From NCBI GenBank assembly GCA_012727625.1, contig JAAYGP010000195.1, forward strand, positions 1 through 6,556: DNA of 6,556 nt, read 5' to 3'. The stretch is from Clostridiaceae bacterium. Its GTDB lineage: Bacteria > Bacillota > Clostridia > DSM-8532. Below, one piece after another: positions 1 through 4,480 of the stretch (position 1 is the stretch's first letter; every line of letters begins with the position of its first letter). The notes beneath the pieces were generated by a model, which was not told where the DNA came from, did no database searches, and saw only the letters and a program-made list of their open reading frames with translations. Position numbers and translations under genes: made by a program.

Positions 1-1332
1 CGCAACTGCGATGCTGTTGCCAATGGAACGAAATGTTTCAATTTCTTCCTGGGTGAAACCCTTTTCTGAAAAAACCATCAGCATTCCGTGCCTTTTTTCA
101 TGTGAACTGAATGCATGAATAAATACTTCACTGAAACCTGCTTCCTGAACTGCGACGCTTTTATTATTATTCAAAACCAGGTACTGAAACAGCATATCCT
201 GCTTCAGAACGATTCCCTCACTGGTTTTCCCGGAGAACAGTGTTGAACTGCAACGAATATTATAAAACTGTTCCAGATTTCCCGGTTGTTTAAAATAATC
301 ACCTGAGTAATCCATTATTTTGTAGTATCGATCATTTTTCCCGGCGCCAAAAATTATGCAGCCTAAAAAACCTAATTCCCCTGTAACTATACTTACACAT
401 TGCCTGTAAATATATTGCAGTTCCATTGTGGATGCCAGCTTGTGATTGAAACTGTTCAATATTTTCAGCCTGTGGTTTGCTTCAGCAATGGCTTGTTCAA
501 TACGTTTCTGCTCGGTCACATCTCTTATTATTGCCTGAATGCAGTCGGTTTCAGGCGACTCCACCGTTTCTGTGAATTTAATCTCTGTGAGAATCAATGA
601 ACCGTCTTTTGTGCGAAGTGGAATATCTATATAGTATCTTCCGCGCCTTTTAATGTTATACCTTAGCTTATCCATACTGAATTTATCAATGGCACTTGGA
701 TGAATTAAATGTTGAAATGGCTTTCCAACAATGTCGCGCCGCCTGAATTTCAGTATGACACGGCATGCGCGGTTGGCATATGCGATATTTCCATGGGGAT
801 CAATTGTTAAAATTATATCCGGTATGTTTACCACCAGGGAATGATAACGCTTTTCCGATTCATTGAGCTGCTCCAAAACATTCTCCAACTCAGCGTATGA
901 GGACTCCAACTGAATATAGGCGTCATTTAGTTCCGTGTTTATTTCATGGAGCTGCCTGGTTCTGAGACGCAACTCAGAAAGCTGATTCTTCTTGCTTTCC
1001 GCAACATCTTTGATTGCTCTGTTTATGCTCTTTATGATTGGAATTGTAACATTTAAATCGTCTGAATTATATTTTTCACTATTGATGTTATTTACGAAGC
1101 TTTCAGTTTGCTTAAGCTCTTTTAAAATCCTGTTGTAACGTATTAAAATACTTATTGTTAAAAAAACTGAAACTAAAAATATAGCAATTAAAAAAAATTG
1201 TATCAGGGGTTTTTCTGCAATTATAAGACCCGATTCTGATTTGCCTGAAAAATATGCAATTACCCATGAAAGTAGTAATATTAAAACCGGAAATAAATAC
1301 TTCAGTATACTTTTTATTTTGTTTTTATCCAT
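1..1332 (-). CDS. Membrane-bound PAS/GAF sensor protein, N-terminal part (runs off left edge)
   Basis: An uninterrupted reading frame of 444 codons starts at ATG 1332-1330 and is still open at base 1, so the C-terminal output domain is not visible. I translated it by eye. Two hydrophobic helices (about residues 11-29 and 42-65) flank a short extracytoplasmic loop of some 15 residues, too small for a classical ligand domain. A long coiled coil follows (about 112-162). Next is a PAS fold with its PAC tail (about 160-278; NIPDIILTID, GNIAYANRAC, RTKDGSLILTE, IIRDVTEQKR), then a GAF-like domain (about 286-444). This is the usual build of a sensor histidine kinase, or less often a diguanylate cyclase or phosphatase sensor; the visible part cannot decide. 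An AGGTGG Shine-Dalgarno (1337-1342) lies 4 nt before the ATG. An insertion sequence ends about 100 bp upstream, with no obvious terminator between. The signal sensed is unknown. Confidence 0.9.
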   Translation of the reverse strand, partial: MDKNKIKSILKYLFPVLILLLSWVIAYFSGKSESGLIIAEKPLIQFFLIAIFLVSVFLTISILIRYNRILKELKQTESFVNNINSEKYNSDDLNVTIPIIKSINRAIKDVAESKKNQLSELRLRTRQLHEINTELNDAYIQLESSYAELENVLEQLNESEKRYHSLVVNIPDIILTIDPHGNIAYANRACRVILKFRRRDIVGKPFQHLIHPSAIDKFSMDKLRYNIKRRGRYYIDIPLRTKDGSLILTEIKFTETVESPETDCIQAIIRDVTEQKRIEQAIAEANHRLKILNSFNHKLASTMELQYIYRQCVSIVTGELGFLGCIIFGAGKNDRYYKIMDYSGDYFKQPGNLEQFYNIRCSSTLFSGKTSEGIVLKQDMLFQYLVLNNNKSVAVQEAGFSEVFIHAFSSHEKRHGMLMVFSEKGFTQEEIETFRSIGNSIAVA

Positions 1333-1387
1333 TTTTCCACCTGATATAAAATAAAAAACGTTTTTAAATATTTTAAGTCCATAATTA

Positions 1388-1416
1388 TTTATCGGTTAAA
1401 TTTCCAATATTCTCAA
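1388..1416 (-). promoter_or_regulatory. Candidate native sigma-A promoter of the PAS/GAF sensor gene
   Basis: On the minus strand TTGAGA (1416-1411) is separated by exactly 17 nt from GATAAA (1393-1388), matching the -35 box at 5 of 6 and the -10 box at 4 of 6 positions. The start would be near 1381, giving a leader of about 50 nt before the sensor gene. The insertion sequence ends 17 bp upstream of the -35 box, so the core promoter would be intact while upstream sequence was displaced. In such AT-rich DNA a match of this quality can arise by chance. Confidence 0.35.
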
Positions 1417-1424
1417 GTGAAAAA

Positions 1425-1432
1425 TTATTATT
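1425..1432. repeat. Target-site duplication, left copy
   Basis: TTATTATT lies directly outside the left inverted repeat of the insertion sequence and is repeated at 2777-2784 directly outside the right one. An 8-bp duplication fits several IS4 subgroups. The sequence is low-complexity AT DNA, so chance identity is not negligible, but exact placement at both IS tips makes a true duplication likely. Confidence 0.75.
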
Positions 1433-1458
1433 CTATAAATGAGCAAATTTGCTACCAA
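1430..1458 (-). promoter_or_regulatory. Candidate outward promoter formed at the IS junction
   Basis: On the minus strand TTGGTA (1458-1453, inside the insertion sequence) and TAGAAT (1435-1430) are spaced by exactly 17 nt. The -10 box is made of the last three bases of the IS end (TAG) plus the first three of the adjoining target duplication (AAT), so it would exist only because of the insertion. It points towards the PAS/GAF sensor gene with a predicted start near 1423. Matches are 4 of 6 for the -35 and 5 of 6 for the -10 box. IS-borne or hybrid outward promoters are a known way for such elements to activate neighbours; activity here is inference. Confidence 0.35.
1433..1447. repeat. IS terminal inverted repeat (transposase 3' side)
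   Basis: CTATAAATGAGCAAA matches the reverse complement of 2762-2776 at all 15 positions. Its inner end overlaps a 12-bp perfect palindrome, AGCAAATTTGCT (1442-1453), which the other tip lacks, so the two ends are not equivalent beyond the core repeat. Confidence 0.93.
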
Positions 1459-1465
1459 TAAATGG

Positions 1466-2668
1466 TTATACAGCAATACCAAGCTCCTCACTGATCTTTG
1501 ACAACGGAATACCATGGCAAGCTTGTTCGTAAACATATGCAATTAAATTTTGTTTAATTTCATTGCGTGCATGTTTACGTTGAATACCCAGGGTACGGCA
1601 ATCATCAGATGATATGCTTGTACAATAGGCATAAGCAAGCATAATAATTGTCAGGAACCGCTGGATTGCCTGCTTTCCACGCACTTGGTATCTATCAAGT
1701 TCAAGCTGCATCTTGTTATCCCTGAAGAAAATCTCTATCGTCCACCTTCCAGTGTAAGTAGATAAAATATCTTCTTCTGAAAGATTACATGTGCTGTAAA
1801 AAACATGTGTGGCATTTTCTTCAAACAGCTTGTTTTCAGGCCAACTGAGTAATATTACTCCGGTTTTAGGAAGCCTCTTGATAAACCCGTTAACACGGTG
1901 AACCCAGTACTTCTGATTGCCCACGGTGACAAGGCGGACATCTTTTTCAGTAAGGGTTTTAACATACGCATTAACTTTCTGTCCTAATCTTGGGCCTCCT
2001 TCATAATAAAGGACCCGGTTGGCCTTCAAAGCACCAATGTACTCAAAACCTCTGCTATGGGCAGCTTTGATTACAGAACAGGCACTATACCAGCTGTCGC
2101 CCAGGACGTATACCTTTGTCGGAAAACCCGGCAGTGCTTCGATTATTTGACGCACCATGTTGATTTTACTCTGCTTAACCTTATCATAAAGTTCCATATA
2201 ATAAGGCAGCTTTAGTTCCCCGCATTCCAGAAGCACACATACGATCTGGTGGCCGTAAACACGCTTTTTCCTGAGATGCGAATGGTGGAAACTACAACCT
2301 TCTGTTGGTCTCAAAGCCTTTGACGAGGGCTTTGTCTTTTCGGAAATAGTATCATCCAGTATCGCATATACAGGGTAGCCTGTTTTCCGGGCTTGTAAGC
2401 TTATCTGTGCCAGTACGTATAACTGGTATTTATCCATAACAAGGCTTGTAGGCCATGGTGATTTCGATAAAAACTTCCCGATGGAAGTCCGGTGAATATT
2501 ACGCATGCTTAGTTCTGGTATATTTTTCATTTTACCGTCGAAGCCTCCTTGAACAGCAGATACTATAAGGCTTGCAAGGTGATCCAGTTGTGGCTTTGTC
2601 AGTAAAAGTGTCAATCTTAGTACAATTAGGAACTTCCTCAAACTCTCTGTGCATGTTATAATATTCAT
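1466..2668 (-). CDS. IS4-superfamily DDE transposase
   Basis: This 400-residue protein catalyses cut-and-paste movement of the surrounding insertion sequence. The RNase H-like catalytic core is readable: the first acidic site is in ILDDTISEK (D105/D106), the second in VLGDSWYS (D191), and the third is E312 in YTGRWTIEIFFRDNK. That last block fits the IS4 signature Y-x2-R-x3-E-x6-K exactly (Y305, R308, E312, K319). A long beta-rich insertion between the second and third acidic residues is typical of the superfamily. Length is normal and there is no frameshift or internal stop, so the enzyme is probably functional. The start is ATG at 2668; a modest AAAGGA lies about 14 nt upstream, rather far, which suggests weak translation. 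A three-codon frame (ATG TCC CGA TGA) overlaps the start codon and might dampen expression further. No terminator is evident after the stop, so read-through into the downstream sensor gene is possible. Confidence 0.95.
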   Translation of the reverse strand: MNIITCTESLRKFLIVLRLTLLLTKPQLDHLASLIVSAVQGGFDGKMKNIPELSMRNIHRTSIGKFLSKSPWPTSLVMDKYQLYVLAQISLQARKTGYPVYAILDDTISEKTKPSSKALRPTEGCSFHHSHLRKKRVYGHQIVCVLLECGELKLPYYMELYDKVKQSKINMVRQIIEALPGFPTKVYVLGDSWYSACSVIKAAHSRGFEYIGALKANRVLYYEGGPRLGQKVNAYVKTLTEKDVRLVTVGNQKYWVHRVNGFIKRLPKTGVILLSWPENKLFEENATHVFYSTCNLSEEDILSTYTGRWTIEIFFRDNKMQLELDRYQVRGKQAIQRFLTIIMLAYAYCTSISSDDCRTLGIQRKHARNEIKQNLIAYVYEQACHGIPLSKISEELGIAV

Positions 2669-2761
2669 CGGGACATCTTCAATCCTTTATCTTTTGTCTT
2701 AGCAACAAAAATATCGGATTTTCAAGGTGTCTCATTTAATTTTACATTTTTTGTTAGTGTT

Positions 2762-2776
2762 TTTGCTCATTTATAG
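2762..2776. repeat. IS terminal inverted repeat (transposase 5' side)
   Basis: TTTGCTCATTTATAG is the exact reverse complement of 1433-1447. Between this tip and the transposase start lie about 93 bp of AT-rich leader containing a small inverted repeat (TTTTGT/ACAAAA near 2693-2712). I could not find a convincing -35/-10 pair for the transposase there. Confidence 0.93.
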
Positions 2777-2784
2777 TTATTATT
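2777..2784. repeat. Target-site duplication, right copy
   Basis: TTATTATT immediately outside the right inverted repeat is identical to 1425-1432. Removing the element and one copy would restore an uninterrupted AT-rich intergenic region between the SRP RNA and the sensor gene. Confidence 0.75.
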
Positions 2785-2935
2785 TTTTAATGTGTTAAAA
2801 AAACGGAAGAAATCGCATGACAACCTTTGAACAACGTTTCAATGAGACATGTGTAAAGAATTCGTATTGAAAAACCCGTAGGCCCGGAACGTGGGCGGAT
2901 ATCTTCTGAGCCTGGTTATATTTTTATGTTCATAT
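2785..2935. other. Intergenic remnant between the IS and the SRP RNA terminator
   Basis: About 150 bp with no supportable ORF on either strand. It is AT-rich except for a GC-rich block at 2875-2898. On the minus strand that block reads CCGCCCACGTTCCGGGCC followed by TACGGG and a run of five T, which could be a degraded second terminator, but the stem is imperfect. The 9-mer AATGAGACA (2841-2849) is the reverse complement of a site inside the insertion sequence (2728-2736), probably by chance. Confidence 0.6.
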
Positions 2936-2963
2936 AAAAAATATCTCCGACATTTCAAGATAT
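2936..2963 (-). terminator. Probable intrinsic terminator of the SRP RNA
   Basis: On the minus strand ATATCT (2963-2958) and AGATAT (2946-2941) form a 6-bp stem around an 11-nt loop and run directly into five T. The stem is AT-rich and not strong. A second hairpin overlaps it (CGACATTT 2948-2955 with AAATGTCG 2966-2973) and includes the 3' arm of the SRP closing helix. A third AT-rich inverted repeat lies just beyond (2918-2927 with 2934-2944). Termination or 3' processing therefore occurs about here, but which fold acts is uncertain. Confidence 0.6.
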
Positions 2964-2969
2964 GTAAAT

Positions 2970-3239
2970 GTCGTGCACCTGCCGTTGACATACAACTACC
3001 GACGGTACCCTGAGCGAAAACTCTGATCAGGCTCCCTTGCGGCACATCCAGACAACTGCTTACCGCTGCTTCCTTCCGGACCTGACGGGGTTCACAGCCT
3101 TGAATTGCGCAAGACCCAATCTTCATTGTCTTCATACATCAAAGCCCTGACTCAACAGTTACATGCCTCGGGCAGGAATTCAACCCTGCTATAGCGGGTT
3201 GCAGGTACAGGGCACCGCTACCTCCCCGTCTAGCACGAC
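2970..3239 (-). ncRNA. ffs: Signal recognition particle RNA, large Bacillus/Clostridium type (scRNA)
   Basis: RNA scaffold of the signal recognition particle. It binds Ffh and guides ribosomes making membrane and secreted proteins to FtsY at the membrane. The diagnostic apical S-domain loop is present on the minus strand as GTCAGGTCCGGAAGGAAGC (within about 3068-3086), which is the Ffh-binding GGAA-tetraloop helix. The 5' part (GGGGAGGTAGCGGTGCC, CTGTACCTGCAA, TAGCAGGG) is the Alu-like domain characteristic of Bacillus and Clostridium, which the short gamma-proteobacterial 4.5S RNA lacks. The ends GTCGTGC (5') and GCACGAC (3') pair to close the molecule, giving about 270 nt, close to the Bacillus subtilis scRNA. 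The promoter places the start at about 3239, which coincides with the mature 5' end, so little or no 5' trimming is predicted. A 98-codon ORF across this region is a shadow. Confidence 0.97.
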
Positions 3240-3245
3240 AAAACT

Positions 3246-3274
3246 ATTATAATTAATTATCCGTTTGTTTTCAA
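3246..3274 (-). promoter_or_regulatory. Sigma-A promoter of the SRP RNA
   Basis: Minus-strand TTGAAA (3274-3269) and TATAAT (3251-3246) are spaced by exactly 17 nt. The -10 box is a perfect consensus match and the -35 box matches 5 of 6. A G at 3239, 7 nt past the -10 box, is the natural start and coincides with the paired 5' end of the SRP RNA. Such strength is expected for an abundant constitutive RNA. Confidence 0.88.
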
Positions 3275-3590
3275 GTAGAAAATATTGCGTATCCCATACC
3301 ATTCTGATGGATTGTTGCTGTTAACGCCCAAATTCAGTTACTGATCAGGTCAGAATTGTGTAATAGCGGAAACAAATTAAAATATACTCATTAACCTGTC
3401 ATAATGATACGGCTCTGAAACAAGGCTGACTGCGGCTAAAAGGCAAAATAACCCGCAGAAACTTATCCGGACATAATTAAACCATGATTATAACAAGTGT
3501 ATCAGATCCGGATGGAATATGCCTGACAAACAGAACACGCGAATTGTGACGTAATTGTGGCGTATTTGAGTAGCACTTCACAGATCATAT
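3275..3590. other. Gene-free stretch between spoVT and the SRP RNA
   Basis: About 316 bp without a supportable gene. The best plus-strand frame is 21 codons (ATG at 3484, stop at 3549) with no Shine-Dalgarno. Structures seen are a tandem 11-bp repeat (3542-3563), a 6-bp GC-rich inverted repeat CTGCGG/CCGCAG (3430-3435 with 3453-3458), and an isolated minus-strand extended -10 sequence (TGTTATAAT near 3489-3498) with no matching -35. I recognise no RNA family here. Confidence 0.6.
3542..3563. repeat. Tandem 11-bp direct repeat
   Basis: AATTGTGACGT (3542-3552) is followed with no gap by AATTGTGGCGT (3553-3563), differing at one base. The period is about one helical turn, which would place two protein sites on the same DNA face. 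It lies about 30 bp past the spoVT terminator. Function is unknown and chance duplication is possible. Confidence 0.5.
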
Positions 3591-3616
3591 TATTAAAAGG
3601 GAGCCTTAAGGCCCCC
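3591..3616 (-). terminator. Intrinsic terminator of spoVT
   Basis: Minus-strand GGGGGCC (3616-3610) pairs with GGCTCCC (3605-3599) through one G-U wobble around a TTAA loop, followed by TTTTAATAATA. It begins 5 nt after the spoVT stop codon. The stem is strong and GC-rich, while the T tract is short (four T, then mixed A/T). It isolates spoVT from the SRP RNA downstream. Confidence 0.85.
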
Positions 3617-3621
3617 ATGTT

Positions 3622-4173
3622 TTACTGCTCCATATGCTTTCCTAAAAATGTTGCGGCTGATTGAGCCAATTTCGTTTCCACATCACCCATTTTTGCTTTT
3701 GGATCTGTGGACAAAAACATAACAGCGCCAATAGGATCACCTTCAGAAATGATTGGACTAATAACCTGGGAACTATATTTATTCTCATTGTCATCATTCA
3801 GAATATTTATTTTGGCGGAATCGGCCGACAGTGCTACAAAAGTGCTTTTTGATTCTATAATTTTTTCAAGGTCTGAGCTTAGTTGTTTTTCCAGGAATTC
3901 TTTTTTTGATGCTCCGGAAACGGCAATTATCGAATCTCTGTCGGCAACACATATAATATGTCCGCTGGTATTATGCAACGATTCAGCATATTCCGCCGCA
4001 AAATCACCTAATTCGCCAATTGGGGAGTATTTTTTCAGAATTACTTCACCTTCACGATCGGTAAATATTTCTAACGGATCACCTTCACGAATACGTAGTG
4101 TTCTTCTGATTTCCTTGGGAATTACCACTCGTCCCAAATCATCAATTCTCCTTACGATGCCTGTTGCTTTCAA
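3622..4173 (-). CDS. spoVT: Stage V sporulation protein T, AbrB-family transcriptional regulator
   Basis: SpoVT is a DNA-binding regulator that adjusts sigma-G-dependent genes in the developing forespore. The 183-residue product matches the usual length (about 178 in Bacillus subtilis). Residues 1-50 form the swapped-hairpin AbrB/MazE-type DNA-binding domain (GIVRRIDDLGRVVIPKEIRR, then LRIREGDPLEIF). After a short linker, about residues 56-183 are the GAF-like C-terminal domain of SpoVT, for which no ligand can be read from sequence. The start is TTG at 4173: an in-frame TAG lies two codons upstream, and AAAGGAGG (4190-4183) sits 9 nt before it, so no ATG alternative exists. It is preceded by a sigma-G-type promoter and followed by its own terminator, so it is probably monocistronic. 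The order mfd, parvulin, spoVT is familiar from clostridial genomes. Confidence 0.97.
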   Translation of the reverse strand: MKATGIVRRIDDLGRVVIPKEIRRTLRIREGDPLEIFTDREGEVILKKYSPIGELGDFAAEYAESLHNTSGHIICVADRDSIIAVSGASKKEFLEKQLSSDLEKIIESKSTFVALSADSAKINILNDDNENKYSSQVISPIISEGDPIGAVMFLSTDPKAKMGDVETKLAQSAATFLGKHMEQ

Positions 4174-4182
4174 TGCCTAGTG

Positions 4183-4190
4183 CCTCCTTT
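4183..4190 (-). promoter_or_regulatory. Strong Shine-Dalgarno that fixes the TTG start of spoVT
   Basis: AAAGGAGG on the minus strand is close to the full anti-16S complement and lies 9 nt before TTG at 4173-4171. The strong site compensates for the rare start codon and shows the frame was not extended artificially. Confidence 0.88.
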
Positions 4191-4215
4191 CAACATAAAG
4201 AAAATCTCTTGTTCT

Positions 4216-4245
4216 TAGTATGAATAAATCTTGTCGTTTTTATGC
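4216..4245 (-). promoter_or_regulatory. Sigma-G (forespore) type promoter of spoVT
   Basis: On the minus strand GCATA (4245-4241) and CATACTA (4222-4216) are separated by 18 nt. These fit the sigma-G pattern (-35 GHATR, -10 CATWHTA) at every position. The predicted start near 4209 gives a leader of about 35 nt containing the Shine-Dalgarno. Bacillus subtilis spoVT is known to be transcribed by sigma-G, so box, spacing and gene identity agree. Sigma-F recognises similar boxes and cannot be excluded. Confidence 0.8.
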
Positions 4246-4480
4246 AAACATACCAATATAAAAGTTTGATTCCAGTTGGTGGTTTGCATGTTCAGTTCCT
4301 ATAGGTTATTTTTAGCTTATAAGGCTAAAAGTATTCTTTCATAAAAAATAACTATGTTTGCGTTGGAAAAATGTTTTGTTTACAAAAACGGAAACTGTTG
4401 AAATGGTTTAACTGGCATATGAAAGTCAAATAATATGCAATGCTTTTCAGAACACGGTTTATGTTTGTATCAGAAATCTT
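4246..4480. other. Upstream part of the parvulin-spoVT intergenic region
   Basis: The gap between the parvulin stop and the spoVT start is about 307 bp and holds no gene. Besides the spoVT signals it contains a 7-bp inverted repeat at 4310-4330, three GCAAAC-core motifs (4244-4249 on the plus strand; 4284-4289 and 4356-4361 on the minus strand) and a weak GCATAT/ATATGC pair near 4413-4437. I saw no convincing intrinsic terminator directly after the parvulin gene, so its transcripts may run on towards spoVT. Confidence 0.55.
4310..4330. repeat. AT-rich inverted repeat upstream of the spoVT promoter
   Basis: TTTTAGC (4310-4316) and GCTAAAA (4324-4330) are perfect 7-bp arms around TTATAAG. No T run follows on either strand, so it is not a standard terminator. 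It lies about 65 bp upstream of the spoVT -35 box and could be an operator or a weak 3' hairpin for parvulin-gene transcripts. Confidence 0.5.

Larger units (their letters stand above)
1433..2776 (-). mobile_element. Complete IS4-superfamily insertion sequence (1344 bp)
   Basis: The element is bounded by 15-bp perfect inverted repeats, CTATAAATGAGCAAA at 1433-1447 and its reverse complement at 2762-2776, with further partial matches inward. An 8-bp direct repeat (TTATTATT) flanks it. It holds a single transposase gene that fills about 90% of its length and reads towards the left tip. Both ends, the target duplication and the transposase frame are intact, so this looks like a recent and possibly still mobile insertion. 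It sits in the intergenic space between the SRP RNA and the PAS/GAF sensor gene and breaks no coding sequence. The YREK signature and 8-bp duplication suggest an IS4-type subgroup; the related IS701 family shares similar transposases but typically makes a shorter duplication. I do not recognise the named element. Confidence 0.92.

Noticed and set aside
400..600. Plus-strand ORF of 66 codons
   Set aside because: Antisense to the PAS/GAF sensor frame, which is intact over 444 codons and has clear domains.
1333..1432. Riboswitch (such as cyclic di-GMP) in the sensor leader
   Set aside because: The stretch is uniformly AT-rich without paired GC-rich stems or known aptamer motifs.
2728..2849. TGTCTCATT/AATGAGACA 9-bp inverted pair as alternative IS boundary
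   Set aside because: One copy is inside the IS leader, and the 15-bp repeats with flanking duplication define the ends far better.
2839..3135. Minus-strand ORF of 98 codons
   Set aside because: It lies within and just past the SRP RNA; the nucleotide sequence is explained by conserved RNA motifs and the peptide resembles nothing I recognise.
3484..3549. 21-codon plus-strand frame as a small gene
   Set aside because: No Shine-Dalgarno and no recognisable content; expected by chance in 300 bp.
3707..4180. Plus-strand ORF of 157 codons opposite spoVT
   Set aside because: Antisense shadow of a well-supported gene; no Shine-Dalgarno and no recognisable domain. The 63-codon frame at 3661-3852 is likewise a shadow.
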